A model generated the notes under the pieces. The model was not told the DNA's origin, did no database searches, and saw only the letters and a list, made by a program, of their open reading frames with translations. From contig SEBU01000002.1 of the NCBI GenBank assembly GCA_004173475.1, positions 372,001 through 436,000 of the forward strand: 64,000 nucleotides of DNA. Reading direction: 5' to 3'. The DNA is from Gammaproteobacteria bacterium (lineage in GTDB: Bacteria; Pseudomonadota; Gammaproteobacteria; Pseudomonadales; Cellvibrionaceae). The position numbers and the translations under genes are program-made. Positions 19,122-28,406 of the stretch are shown here, in pieces; positions within the stretch are counted from its first letter, which is position 1; each line of letters opens with the position of its first letter.

Positions 19122-19724
19122 ATGAGCACTTTATTGCAAATCAACAGCAGTGTTTTCAGTGATAACGGCAACTCCAGCACCTTGAGTAATGAGTTTGTTA
19201 AAAGCTGGTTAGCAAAACACCCGGATGGAAAAGTGGTTGTGCGCGATCTTGCGAAAAACCCTATTCCGCACTTGGATTCAAATACAGTTCAGGCGTTTTT
19301 TACCCCGGCTGAAAGCCGTACCATTGAACAGCAAACGATTGTGAATTTGTCGGATACATTAATCGCAGAACTTGTAAACGCCGATGCCGTCGTAATTGGT
19401 GTGCCTTTGTACAACTTCGGCGTTCCTTCGACCTTGAAAGCGTATTTTGACCAACTCGCTCGCGCCGGCGTGACTTTCAAGTACACCGAAACTGGCCCGG
19501 TCGGCTTATTGGCGGATAAACCTGTTCACTTTATCGCTGCACGCGGCGGATTCCATCAAGGCAAAGCGAGTGATTCACAAACAAGTTTTTTAAGTTCATT
19601 TTTTAATTTTTTAGGGATCAACTCGATCAATTACATTTACGCAGAAGGTTTAAGTATTAACGATGCTAAAGATAAATCCTTGACCGACGCGCGTCGTGAG
19701 ATTGAACAAGCCGCAGCCGCTTAA
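19122..19724 (+). CDS. azoR: FMN-dependent NADH:quinone/azo oxidoreductase AzoR
   Basis: A 200-residue flavodoxin-fold enzyme of the AzoR family, reducing quinones and azo compounds with NAD(P)H through FMN. The family stretch from VPLYNFGVPSTLKAY into FDQLARAGVTFKYTETGP is intact, as are the N-terminal phosphate-binding region (QINSSVFSDNGNS) and AARGGFH. Family members are about 200 residues. GAGGA lies seven bases before the ATG. It is the first gene to the right of the divergent LysR gene, with phhB 49 bases downstream. The likely role is quinone or electrophile detoxification. Confidence 0.93.
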   Translation: MSTLLQINSSVFSDNGNSSTLSNEFVKSWLAKHPDGKVVVRDLAKNPIPHLDSNTVQAFFTPAESRTIEQQTIVNLSDTLIAELVNADAVVIGVPLYNFGVPSTLKAYFDQLARAGVTFKYTETGPVGLLADKPVHFIAARGGFHQGKASDSQTSFLSSFFNFLGINSINYIYAEGLSINDAKDKSLTDARREIEQAAAA

Positions 19725-19773
19725 TGATGAATCGCGCTATCATGTCTCGAATAATTTCAAGAGGTGATAACAG

Positions 19774-20157
19774 ATGACTGATGTAGAGAGAAATGCTAAA
19801 GAAGATTTAAATGAGCTAAGCGAAAAAATCTGCAGTGCGTGCCGTGTAGGTGCGCCGCAGGTTACTGAAATAGAATTGGCAGACGCTTTGGACAAATTAT
19901 CTGAGTGGTCTGTCATTGAGATCAACGGTGTAAAGCAATTAACGCGTGTGTATAAGTTTAAAAATTTTGTAAGTGCGCTGGAATTTACCAATCAAGTTGG
20001 TGCCGTGGCAGAGGAATTTAATCATCACCCTGCACTGCTCACTGAATGGGGAAAAGTAACTGTTAACTGGTGGACACACAAAATTAAAGGTCTGCACGAA
20101 AATGATCTTATTTTAGCAGCCAAAACTGAAAAATTATTTAAACACGCGTTTAAATGA
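19774..20157 (+). CDS. phhB: Pterin-4a-carbinolamine dehydratase
   Basis: A 127-residue pterin-4-alpha-carbinolamine dehydratase, which recycles 4a-hydroxytetrahydrobiopterin. The signature is EEFNHHPALLTEWGKVTV, containing the two active-site histidines, then W-W-T-H-K and GLHENDLILA. An N-terminal CSACRVGAP segment is typical of the Pseudomonas PhhB group. AGAGGTG lies eight bases before the ATG. In many bacteria it sits next to phenylalanine hydroxylase; here no hydroxylase is in the window and the neighbours are azoR and pirin. It may therefore serve another pterin-using or regulatory role. Confidence 0.92.
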   Translation: MTDVERNAKEDLNELSEKICSACRVGAPQVTEIELADALDKLSEWSVIEINGVKQLTRVYKFKNFVSALEFTNQVGAVAEEFNHHPALLTEWGKVTVNWWTHKIKGLHENDLILAAKTEKLFKHAFK

Positions 20158-20200
20158 GTCTAGATATTTTTAACAATTAACCTAAATAACGGAGCGCACT

Positions 20201-21052
20201 ATGCAAAAGCAACTGCAGCAAATTATTCCCGGCCGCGCTACCAGCGATGGTGCAGGTGTACGTATTAAACGCAGCCTTGGGCAATCGCAACAGGCGCGCT
20301 TCGATCCATTTTTAATGCTAGATGAATTTAATTCAGAAAGCGCGACCGATTATATTGCGGGTTTCCCGGCGCATCCACATCGCGGTTTTGAAACCGTTAC
20401 CTACATGCTTGAAGGCCATATGTTGCACGAAGATCATATGGGTAACAAAGGTCATCTGCGCAATGGGGACGTACAATGGATGACAGCAGGTCGCGGCATT
20501 ATCCACTCAGAAATGCCGCAACAGGAACATGGATTAATGCGTGGATTTCAACTGTGGCTGAACTTACCAGCTGCGGAAAAAATGAAACCTGCGAATTATA
20601 AAGATATTCCTGCAGCCGATATTCCAGTATCGCAATTTAAAAATGGCGGTTCAATTAAAGTCATTGCAAATTCGGCAGTGATCGACGGAAAAGTCATTAG
20701 CGGGCCGATTCAAGGCTTAACGACTCAACCTATTTATTGGGATGTTAACTTACCTTTAAATGGCAAGTTTGCTCACGCGATTCCTGCGACTCACAATACA
20801 TTTATTTACGTGTACGAAGGAAGCGTGGCGATTGGCGAAGATGCTCGGCAATTGGAAGTTGGCAATGCAGGTTTACTCGGCGCTGGTGACGAAATTTCCG
20901 TAACAGCTTTATCTGAAAACACACGTTTTATTTTATTAGCGGGTATTCCACTGAAAGAGCCAATTGCGCAATACGGCCCTTTCGTGATGAACACAACTGA
21001 TGAAATCGAACAGGCGATTCAAGATTATCGCAACGGTGTTTTAGCAGAGTAA
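20201..21052 (+). CDS. Pirin-family protein
   Basis: A 283-residue bicupin of the pirin family. The metal-ligand motif FPAHPHRGFETVTYMLEG is near 50-67, followed by MLHEDHMGNKG and the TAGRGIIHSEMP region. The C-terminal cupin is typical. Some pirins act as quercetin dioxygenases or redox-responsive regulators; the exact activity cannot be assigned here. It follows phhB by 43 bases with AACGGAG before its ATG, and ends at a strong terminator, so it is probably the last gene of the azoR operon. Confidence 0.92.
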   Translation: MQKQLQQIIPGRATSDGAGVRIKRSLGQSQQARFDPFLMLDEFNSESATDYIAGFPAHPHRGFETVTYMLEGHMLHEDHMGNKGHLRNGDVQWMTAGRGIIHSEMPQQEHGLMRGFQLWLNLPAAEKMKPANYKDIPAADIPVSQFKNGGSIKVIANSAVIDGKVISGPIQGLTTQPIYWDVNLPLNGKFAHAIPATHNTFIYVYEGSVAIGEDARQLEVGNAGLLGAGDEISVTALSENTRFILLAGIPLKEPIAQYGPFVMNTTDEIEQAIQDYRNGVLAE

Positions 21053-21055
21053 ATG

Positions 21056-21085
21056 AAAAAAGGGCGGCACTTTCGCCCTTTTTCT
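21056..21085. terminator. Bidirectional intrinsic terminator
   Basis: The stem AAAGGGCG / CGCCCTTT has a seven-base loop, with T-tracts on both strands. It lies between the convergent pirin gene and the secreted-protein gene. Confidence 0.88.
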
Positions 21086-21104
21086 TGAAATCGCTTTGAG
21101 TCTA

Positions 21105-21635
21105 TCATTTACCTTTGGAATAGGCCTGAATGTAAGATTTCAATAATTTTTCATTATTTTTTACAAATGTGATATCTGAAGCAGGCACGCTTAGAACGAC
21201 CGGATCTGTTTTCGCTTGTAGTGCCTTTTTTTGCTCTTCGGTTAACCGGGCAGCTTCTTGCGTGTAAAAATAGGCTGCTATCGCATTCCCTAACTTCGTG
21301 CTGAGGCGAACATATTCCCCAAGGGATTTCCAACCATGTTGACTGGCGATTTTATTCGCCGACTCAAGCAACTGCTTTTGTTGTAAAAACGCCGTGATTT
21401 TTTGATCTTGTTCTACTGCAGGCAAAGCATCAAATTTCTTTGAATCGTTTTCCGTTTTATTCAATTCATCCAAAACCTGAATAACGCTGGCAAAATCCCT
21501 ATTAGACTGCATCCACCGCTGTACCGATTGCACATTTAGTGTGGTGTTATCAGGTAAAAATTGGGCATGGCTCAACGGCGAAAAAAATAACCCTGCATAT
21601 AAAATAGAAGCAAGAAGTAAATATTTTTTTAACAT
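21105..21635 (-). CDS. Secreted protein, function unknown
   Basis: A 176-residue protein with a clear Sec signal peptide (MLKKYLLLASILYAG..., cleavage after SHA, about residue 24). The mature part is helical and rich in Lys, Gln and Glu, with no metal or catalytic motif that I recognise. Gene spacing is 13 bases after the upstream membrane-protein gene, so the pair is an operon. A periplasmic location is likely. No family is assigned. Confidence 0.75.
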   Translation of the reverse strand: MLKKYLLLASILYAGLFFSPLSHAQFLPDNTTLNVQSVQRWMQSNRDFASVIQVLDELNKTENDSKKFDALPAVEQDQKITAFLQQKQLLESANKIASQHGWKSLGEYVRLSTKLGNAIAAYFYTQEAARLTEEQKKALQAKTDPVVLSVPASDITFVKNNEKLLKSYIQAYSKGK

Positions 21636-21648
21636 TTATTATCCCGAT

Positions 21649-22041
21649 TTATTTGGCTATTTTTAAAGTGATAGCGGTAGTCAACGCCCAAACCCAAAAA
21701 AAGAAAAAAACCAGGAAAGGCGTCAGTATACCGAGCGACAAACCAGCCACTCCTTTATGCTCATAAAGCGGGAATATGACAAATAACTGAACGCAGGTTG
21801 GGATAAGTGCGATAACAAAACTGCGCGCGAACACACTGCTGGACAATATTGGTAATAGAAATAAAAATCCCCACAAGCCGCCCCACACGACACGAGGATA
21901 AAGCCAAGCTGGAGCAATTGAACCTGGCAGACTAACATTTAACGAGTGCGTGATTCCGTAACGAGTAAATAACCACATCACAACACATTGGACAAGCGCG
22001 CCTAAACAACCGGCAGCGAAAACGACAAGCGCATTTTTCAT
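21649..22041 (-). CDS. Four-helix inner-membrane protein, function unknown
   Basis: A 130-residue protein with four hydrophobic helices and little soluble sequence. The ATG at 22039-22041 is preferred because AAAGAG lies upstream; a GTG 33 bases earlier would add 11 residues without a ribosome site. Short Arg- and Asp-containing loops suggest an integral membrane protein of a small uncharacterised family. It is the first gene of a pair with the secreted protein, divergent from the ABC exporter. Confidence 0.7.
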   Translation of the reverse strand: MKNALVVFAAGCLGALVQCVVMWLFTRYGITHSLNVSLPGSIAPAWLYPRVVWGGLWGFLFLLPILSSSVFARSFVIALIPTCVQLFVIFPLYEHKGVAGLSLGILTPFLVFFFFWVWALTTAITLKIAK

Positions 22042-22279
22042 ACTGATACTCTTTTCATTGTTATTATCCACCACATGTCAGTGAAAGATATTTTATGTTT
22101 CTGATTTATAAACCTAACGTCTGTAACTCTCACGCACGAACAGATTATGTGCACATTAACAAATGTCACTAGAAGATTAATCCTAACATTTTGACACAAG
22201 CTTCTCTCAGCAAAAAGTGCTAAAATTTTGTTTAATCTTTGTCCAACAAATGTCCAACTATTATCCTGTGACCAGCCCT

Positions 22280-24109
22280 ATGTTTCGATTTTTTGAAAAC
22301 TTAATAAAACCATTTCCACCCGAACACCCTACAGCACCACCCAAAACCTTATTTGCATTCTGTCGCCATTACGCGCGTGGCTCAGAACTATACCTCACAA
22401 TTATGGCCGTGTTGACGGGCGCAATAGCGGTGATGGAAGTGTCATTGTTCGGCTTCCTGGGGCAGCTGGTTGATTGGCTGAACGCGCACTCGCCTGCCAA
22501 TCTCTGGGCGGAATCGCAACACGAATTAGTCATGATGGGTGCAATTGTATTAATTGGTCTGCCCATCACAGTGTTATTGCACGGTCTGGTGATGCACCAA
22601 ACTCTTCTGGGTAATTTTCCCATGCGAATTCGCTGGCAGGCACATCGCTTTTTGTTAGGGCAAAGTTATCAGTTTTATCAAAATGAATTTGCGGGCCGCG
22701 TTGCAACAAAAGTAATGCAGACAGCGCTGGCAGTTCGCGAAACTATTATGAAGTTGCTCGATGTACTTTTATACGTAGTAATTTATTTTTCGGGCATTTT
22801 GGTATTGCTTGCGTCGCTCGATTGGCGTTTGGCTTTACCTCTCGTAGTTTGGATGTTCAGTTACGCCGGCCTACTCTACTATTTTTTGCCCAGGTTATCT
22901 AAGACCGCCATGCGGCAAGCCGATGCACGCTCTGATATGACTGGCCGTCTGGTAGACACTTACACAAATATTTCAACCGTGAAATTATTTTCTCATTCCA
23001 ATCGTGAAGCTGAATACGCAAGACATGGGATGGAGTACTTTTTGAGCACGGTTTATCCACAAATGCGTTTAGCAACTTCATTAAGTTCTTGTGTGTGGGC
23101 AATTAATGCCGCGTTAATTTTTTCGGTGGCTTTTGTTTCCATTTGGTTGTGGAGCAATCTGGCCATTACTACAGGTGCAATTGCTGCCGCTATTGGTTTA
23201 GTGCTTCGTCTCAACGGCATGGCGCAATGGATTATGTGGGAGGTGTCAGCGCTTTTTGAAAACATTGGTACGGCAAAAGATGGTTTGAATACATTGTCGG
23301 TACCGCGCGAAGTGCAGGATGTTGAAAACGCAAAGCCCTTAGTGCTGTCGCACAGTCGCATTGAGTTTAAAGATGTGAATTTTAATTATGGTAAGAGTGA
23401 AGGTTTGCTTACTCAATTTAATCTAAACATTCACCCGGGTGAAAAAATCGGTGTCGTTGGTCGCTCCGGTGCGGGCAAATCCACGCTGGTCAATTTGCTG
23501 TTGCGATTTTACGACGTTGAAAGCGGAAAGATTTTGATTGATGGACATGATATCGCTTTGGTTCAACAAGAAAGTTTGCGTGCGCAAATCGGTATGGTCA
23601 CGCAAGATACTTCGCTATTGCATCGCTCTATTCGAGATAATTTGCTGTACGGTAAACCCGATGCAACCGACGAAGATATGATTAAGGCAGCAAAACAAGC
23701 TGAAGCTCATGATTTTATCTTACAGCTCAGCGATAATCAGGGCCGTACCGGTTACGACGCTCATGTTGGAGAGCGCGGCGTCAAACTCTCAGGTGGTCAA
23801 CGCCAGCGTATTGCAATTGCACGGGTCTTGCTCAAACAAGCACCTATATTAATTATGGATGAAGCAACTTCCGCACTCGATTCAGAAGTCGAAGCCGCCA
23901 TTCAAACAAATTTAAATAAACTCATGCAAGGTAAAACAGTCATCGCGATTGCGCATCGTTTATCCACAATCGCAGCGTTAGATAGATTAATTGTGTTAGA
24001 GAGAGGCCAAATAGTCGAACAAGGCACCCACGCCGAATTAATCGCACAGCATGGAATTTATGCACAGTTATGGGAACGGCAATCGGGCGGGTTCTTGGGA
24101 GAGATTTAA
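22280..24109 (+). CDS. ABC transporter fused permease/ATPase (exporter type)
   Basis: A 609-residue half-transporter with an N-terminal six-helix transmembrane domain (about 1-330) and a C-terminal ATPase. Walker A GRSGAGKST is near 394, Q-loop VTQDTS follows, signature LSGGQRQR is near 505, Walker B ILIMDEATS and the switch His in IAHRLS complete the set. It should dimerise to export a lipid, peptide or drug; the substrate is not deducible. The ATG at 22280 (MFRFFENLIKPFPPE) is chosen by comparison with the family; frames upstream have no good start. It stands alone with its own terminator. Confidence 0.9.
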   Translation: MFRFFENLIKPFPPEHPTAPPKTLFAFCRHYARGSELYLTIMAVLTGAIAVMEVSLFGFLGQLVDWLNAHSPANLWAESQHELVMMGAIVLIGLPITVLLHGLVMHQTLLGNFPMRIRWQAHRFLLGQSYQFYQNEFAGRVATKVMQTALAVRETIMKLLDVLLYVVIYFSGILVLLASLDWRLALPLVVWMFSYAGLLYYFLPRLSKTAMRQADARSDMTGRLVDTYTNISTVKLFSHSNREAEYARHGMEYFLSTVYPQMRLATSLSSCVWAINAALIFSVAFVSIWLWSNLAITTGAIAAAIGLVLRLNGMAQWIMWEVSALFENIGTAKDGLNTLSVPREVQDVENAKPLVLSHSRIEFKDVNFNYGKSEGLLTQFNLNIHPGEKIGVVGRSGAGKSTLVNLLLRFYDVESGKILIDGHDIALVQQESLRAQIGMVTQDTSLLHRSIRDNLLYGKPDATDEDMIKAAKQAEAHDFILQLSDNQGRTGYDAHVGERGVKLSGGQRQRIAIARVLLKQAPILIMDEATSALDSEVEAAIQTNLNKLMQGKTVIAIAHRLSTIAALDRLIVLERGQIVEQGTHAELIAQHGIYAQLWERQSGGFLGEI

Positions 24110-24110
24110 T

Positions 24111-24141
24111 AAAAAAACCGAGCAGATGCTCGGTTTTTTTT
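24111..24141. terminator. Bidirectional intrinsic terminator
   Basis: The stem CCGAGC / GCTCGG has a four-base loop and is flanked by an A-run and a T-run. It separates the ABC exporter and the phosphate transporter gene, which converge. Confidence 0.9.
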
Positions 24142-24159
24142 AACTAGTATATTTACAAA

Positions 24160-25629
24160 TCACAAAAATATTTTTACACCGGTGTAAAACAAACCGCCTG
24201 CTAAGAGTATTGTGGCAGGTAAAGTTAACACCCAAGCCAACAAAATAGTTTTAATAGTAGAGAATTGTAACCCCGATTTATTCGCCACCATGGTTCCCGC
24301 AACAGCGGAAGAAAGCACATGTGTGGTTGACACGGGCATACCCGTCATACTTGCTATTCCGATTGCAGTGGCAGCGGTAATTTGTGCAGACATACCTTGC
24401 GAGTAAGTCATGCCAGTTTTACCGATTTTTTCCCCAACCGTTTTAACAACGCGACGCCAGCCCGTCATAGTTCCCAGACCTAATGCCAATGCAACAGCGA
24501 CAATTGCCCAGTAAGGTGCGAATTCTGTGGTAGAGGTAATTTCCTGACGCAACTTGTTCAATTCATCCTTATCATTTCCTGGCAAACCTTTTATTTTAGC
24601 GATTTTTTTCGCATTATCGTCAATGCACAATAAAATGCGGCGAACTTCGCGACGATTATCTACAGTAAGATTCTTGTAATCACTTACGCTTTTTAATTGG
24701 GTACCAAGACTACTTATAGTGACCATTGCGTTTTTTAACTGACACTTTTCTTCTGTTTTCGAGATTGCCTGGGTTTGCGAAAAGTCGATTTGATCGGCCA
24801 GAAGCTTTTCATTTTTTTTGTAAATACTTTCGATGTATCCGGCTGCTCTGGCAGTTTTATCAATATCTATTGCAGAGGTATTTAGATCGAGAACAAAATG
24901 TGCTGGCGCCATACAAATTAACACCAACATCACCATGCCTATACCTTTTTGACCATCGTTTGAACCATGTACAAAGCTGAGCCCCATGGCCGATACCACC
25001 AGGGTTGCACGAGTCCAAAAAGGAGGATGTTTTTTCCCATCAATTTTTTCACGCTCGGCTGGTGTTTTGTGAATTTTTTGGCCCGGCCATTTGCGTTTTA
25101 ACAAAAGCAAAACCAAAGCGGCCACCACAAAACCAATAACGGGCGACACCAACAAGGACAACATAATGTCAGTCGCTTTTTTGGTGTTAATTCCTTCAGC
25201 TAAAGGTAAATGGGTCAAAAGCGCATGAGCTCCACCTACACCCAGGATTGATCCGATTAAGGTATGTGAGCTCGAGGATGGAATGCCGAAATACCAGGTA
25301 GCGAGGTTCCAAAAAATCGCGGATGTTAACAGCGAAAACACCATGATCATCCCGTAAGATGACGTTACGTTTAACAATAAATCGACGGGTAATAAGTGAA
25401 CGATTGCGTAGGCCACACCCAACCCACCTACCATTACACCGAGAAAATTGAAAACGCCCGAGGCCACGACCGCCGTATGTGGTGGCATTGCCTTGGTATA
25501 AATTACGGTTGCTACCGCGTTCGCGGTGTCGTGGAAACCATTGATAAATTCGTACGCAAGTACAAATAACAATGAGAGAAACAACGCTGTACCGACTGCG
25601 TAATCGAGCCCAGTAAACATCTCTAACAT
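24160..25629 (-). CDS. Low-affinity inorganic phosphate transporter (Pit family)
   Basis: A 489-residue PiT-family (SLC20-like) phosphate:cation symporter in the inner membrane. Both duplicated signature segments are present: EFINGFHDTANAVATVIYT near the N-terminus and the matching FVHGSNDGQKGIG in the second half. The internal SSSHTLIGS also fits. A long cytoplasmic, charged loop of about residues 230-370 separates the two halves, as in PitA. It converges with the ABC exporter. I do not see a Pho box in the short upstream gap. Confidence 0.93.
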   Translation of the reverse strand: MLEMFTGLDYAVGTALFLSLLFVLAYEFINGFHDTANAVATVIYTKAMPPHTAVVASGVFNFLGVMVGGLGVAYAIVHLLPVDLLLNVTSSYGMIMVFSLLTSAIFWNLATWYFGIPSSSSHTLIGSILGVGGAHALLTHLPLAEGINTKKATDIMLSLLVSPVIGFVVAALVLLLLKRKWPGQKIHKTPAEREKIDGKKHPPFWTRATLVVSAMGLSFVHGSNDGQKGIGMVMLVLICMAPAHFVLDLNTSAIDIDKTARAAGYIESIYKKNEKLLADQIDFSQTQAISKTEEKCQLKNAMVTISSLGTQLKSVSDYKNLTVDNRREVRRILLCIDDNAKKIAKIKGLPGNDKDELNKLRQEITSTTEFAPYWAIVAVALALGLGTMTGWRRVVKTVGEKIGKTGMTYSQGMSAQITAATAIGIASMTGMPVSTTHVLSSAVAGTMVANKSGLQFSTIKTILLAWVLTLPATILLAGGLFYTGVKIFL

Positions 25630-25775
25630 AGGAAATCGCCTGTATTTAATATGGCGGCATTATGACACAGACCAAAGTGGTTGCTAAGAATAGGCAAGCT
25701 CGTTGGATTGTGTTACGGCCGTTAAAATTAACGCTGTTTAAAAAAGTCGCTTAAAAAGAAACCGCACGCGCACAT

Positions 25776-26321
25776 CTACCACATCAAATCATCTGGAATT
25801 ACATAATCTTTATATGGATCATCTTCGTCTGTTTGCTGAGCCGCTTTAACATTTGCAACCAATACCGACTTTGGATCGCGAAGCGAAATTTTATCGGCAA
25901 CTATACGCGGAACAACTTCATAACCGTCACCCAACTTAACTACCGCTAAAACACCCCGCGCAATCTGTTCAAGCACAAGAGGTGATACGCGCATTTTTTT
26001 AATCAGCTTGCCGTCGGTAAAGTTGTATTCAACGTCGTTATTTCCCGCACCTTTAGGTTGACGATGATTTTCAATCAGTTGTTTAACTTGCGCAGCCAAC
26101 GCGCGCTGTTCCAGTTCAACATTTTTTTGCCGGTTAAGCTCCCGGTCGCGCTCCGCTTTTTCCGCCCTCGCCTGCTCGGCAGACTGCTTTACTTCGTCGA
26201 CCACTGGCTCGGCTGCACGGCGTGCAACATTGGTTTCCTTACGCTTCTCTTTGTTCGCTTGCTTGGCTTTTTTTGTGTCAATTAAACCTGCTTTAAGGAG
26301 CTGATCTTGTAAAGAGGCCAT
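25776..26321 (-). CDS. DUF2058 protein (YaiL-like)
   Basis: A 181-residue cytoplasmic protein of the DUF2058 family, whose E. coli member YaiL is associated with nucleoid or polysome fractions. The N-terminal half is a highly charged coiled coil opening with SLQDQLLKAGLI and a KKAKQANKEKRK block. The C-terminal half holds the compact domain with YNFTDGKLIKKMRV and the closing YVIPDDLMW. It is a single gene, divergent from earP. The molecular role is not established. Confidence 0.9.
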   Translation of the reverse strand: MASLQDQLLKAGLIDTKKAKQANKEKRKETNVARRAAEPVVDEVKQSAEQARAEKAERDRELNRQKNVELEQRALAAQVKQLIENHRQPKGAGNNDVEYNFTDGKLIKKMRVSPLVLEQIARGVLAVVKLGDGYEVVPRIVADKISLRDPKSVLVANVKAAQQTDEDDPYKDYVIPDDLMW

Positions 26322-26397
26322 GAATTGTTACCCGCGTGAGAATTTGTTGCGCATAATAGCGCCGACCTTTTACTAGCAGCAAGAAACTCCTTAACGA

Positions 26398-27543
26398 ATG
26401 ATGAACATTGAAATAAAGACGTGGGATATTTTTTGTCGGGTTATTGATAATTACGGCGACATCGGGGTTTGTTGGCGATTAGCCCGACAACTCGCCCGTG
26501 AATATCCATTTGAAGTACGACTATGGGTCGACGAACTCGACGCCCTGAAACAGATCTGGCCGACGGCCCAATTATGCGGTCAACAGTATGCGGAAAAAGT
26601 GGATGTGCGGCTGTGGCAGGACGATTTTCCTAGTGAAATCACCTCAGCCGACGTCGTCATTGAAGCCTTCGCGTGCAATTTGCCCGAAAGCTACCTTATC
26701 GCGATGAAACGCCGAGTCAGCCAACCGAGATGGTTTAATCTTGAATACTTGAGCGCTGAAGATTGGGTGGAAGGCTGCCACGGCTTGACGTCGGTACATC
26801 CGCAACTCGGATTAAAGAAGACCTTCCTCTTCCCCGGCGTCACCACTAAAACGGCTGGGCTATTAAAAGAGAAAGAGCTCTTAAATACGAGCGATGAATT
26901 TCAATCGAACGAACAAACCAAACGTGTTTTTCTGCAACAATTCGGTGTCCAGGTAGCGCCTGATGCACTTTTGATATCTCTCTTTGGCTATGAAAATCAT
27001 GCTGTCGCTTCTTTATTAGAGGCTTGGATGAACTCACCCAAGCCAATAGCCTGCCTTGTTCCCTCCGGGAAAATATTACCTGACGTATCCAAAGCCCTAA
27101 GTAGAAGCCTTGTTATTGGCGACGATGTTGTCCACGGATCATTGCAAATACACGTGATCCCATTTCTGAACCAAGACAATTACGATCGTTTGTTGTGGGC
27201 GTGCGATATCAACTTTGTGCGCGGGGAAGATTCCTTTGTGCGAGCCCAATGGGCAGCAAAGCCCTTTGTTTGGCACATTTATCCGCAAGATGAAGATTTT
27301 CATATGGTTAAGCTAGATGCGTTTCTCCATAGATACCTCAACACATTGGATACCGATACCCAAGATTCGATTGCTGAACTATGGCACCAATGGAATCGCG
27401 GCGAGGACTGCGCTGAGGCTTGGAATAGCTGTCTCGCCAATCTACAAAACTGGCAAAAACACGGTCAAGATTGGCGACATCACCTAAATTCTTTGGGGGA
27501 TTTGGCCTCAAACATGGTGCATTTTTGTCAAAAAACGCTATAG
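26398..27543 (+). CDS. earP: EF-P arginine rhamnosyltransferase EarP
   Basis: A 381-residue GT-B inverting glycosyltransferase that transfers rhamnose from dTDP-beta-L-rhamnose to Arg32 of elongation factor P. The N-terminal family signature DIFCRVIDNYGDIGVCWRL is at about 10-28 and contains the catalytic-type Asp residues. The C-terminal NFVRGEDSFVRAQWA and PFVWHIYPQDEDFH segments match the donor-binding region. It is directly upstream of efp, as in Pseudomonas and Neisseria, and no epmA or ymfI gene is nearby, consistent with the rhamnose route. No strong ribosome site is seen; the ATG at 26398 fits the family start. Confidence 0.95.
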   Translation: MMNIEIKTWDIFCRVIDNYGDIGVCWRLARQLAREYPFEVRLWVDELDALKQIWPTAQLCGQQYAEKVDVRLWQDDFPSEITSADVVIEAFACNLPESYLIAMKRRVSQPRWFNLEYLSAEDWVEGCHGLTSVHPQLGLKKTFLFPGVTTKTAGLLKEKELLNTSDEFQSNEQTKRVFLQQFGVQVAPDALLISLFGYENHAVASLLEAWMNSPKPIACLVPSGKILPDVSKALSRSLVIGDDVVHGSLQIHVIPFLNQDNYDRLLWACDINFVRGEDSFVRAQWAAKPFVWHIYPQDEDFHMVKLDAFLHRYLNTLDTDTQDSIAELWHQWNRGEDCAEAWNSCLANLQNWQKHGQDWRHHLNSLGDLASNMVHFCQKTL

Positions 27544-27597
27544 TAGCCGCCGAATTTATCCCATCATCAATACCATTTACACTTATTGAGAGTCATC

Positions 27598-28164
27598 ATG
27601 AAAACAGGTCAAGAATTGCGCGCCGGTCATGTAATTAGCATCGACGGTCAACCATGGTTAATTCAAAAAGCAGAAATCAGTCGTTCAGGCCGTAACACTG
27701 CAGTTGTTAAAACCAAATTGAAAAACCTGCTGAACGGTTATTTGACCGAAACTCCTTACAAAGCAGACGATAAGTTCGAAGATATCGTTCTTGATCGCAA
27801 AGACGTGACTTATTCTTACTACGCGGATCCAATGTACGTATTCGTTGATAGCGACTACGAACAATATGAATTGACTGTTGATGAACTCGGCGACATGGCT
27901 CCCTACATTGAAGACGGCATTGATGATGTTTGCGAAGCAGTATTTTTTGATGGCAAAGTAATTTCTATTACTCCTCCAAACTCTGTAACTCGTGAAGTTG
28001 TTTACACTGAGCCATCTGTTCGTGGCGACACTTCAGGTAAGGTTATGAAGCCAGCACGCTTGACCAACGGCACTGAAATTCAAGTGTCTGCGTTTGTAGA
28101 AATCGGCGATAAAATCATTATCGACACCCGTACTCACGAATATAAGTCTCGCGCTAAAGACTAA
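27598..28164 (+). CDS. efp: Elongation factor P
   Basis: A 188-residue EF-P, which relieves ribosome stalling at polyproline sequences. Starting at the ATG at 27598, the tip of the first domain is ISRSGRNTA and the modified position, residue 32, is Arg, not Lys. That fits the EarP-dependent rhamnosylation branch and the adjacent earP gene. The three beta-barrel domains and the standard C-terminal [15 protein letters not shown] are intact. A TTG four codons upstream is in frame but is not needed. Confidence 0.97.
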   Translation: MKTGQELRAGHVISIDGQPWLIQKAEISRSGRNTAVVKTKLKNLLNGYLTETPYKADDKFEDIVLDRKDVTYSYYADPMYVFVDSDYEQYELTVDELGDMAPYIEDGIDDVCEAVFFDGKVISITPPNSVTREVVYTEPSVRGDTSGKVMKPARLTNGTEIQVSAFVEIGDKIIIDTRTHEYKSRAKD

Positions 28165-28173
28165 TTTTACCAT

Positions 28174-28212
28174 TTAACGGCTATTTGATTTCGCAAATAG
28201 CCGTTAAGTTTT
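28174..28212 (+). terminator. Intrinsic terminator of efp
   Basis: A 14-bp stem TTAACGGCTATTTG / CAAATAGCCGTTAA with a six-base loop, followed by GTTTT. It lies ten bases after the efp stop codon. Confidence 0.85.
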
Positions 28213-28406
28213 CCCCGCAGTTGTTAGACTTCCCCTCGCCTCACCCAAAATTCACCGTTATTCAAACCTGCAGTCTTTTTCGAAGCCTTTTACTTTAACC
28301 GCTCATAATCGATTTTCACCACTTGGCACTTTATGCCCAGCTAGCTGTGCCTGCTCATTTAGGCTAATCCCTCAACACGTTATTTGCGATGTAACGAGGG
28401 AATTTG

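Noticed and set aside
28217-28262. Possible LytTR binding repeats upstream of the serine-hydrolase operon
   Set aside because: ACCGTTATT (28254-28262) and GCAGTTGTT (28217-28225) only partly match the LytTR pattern and their 37-base spacing is not that of a paired site.
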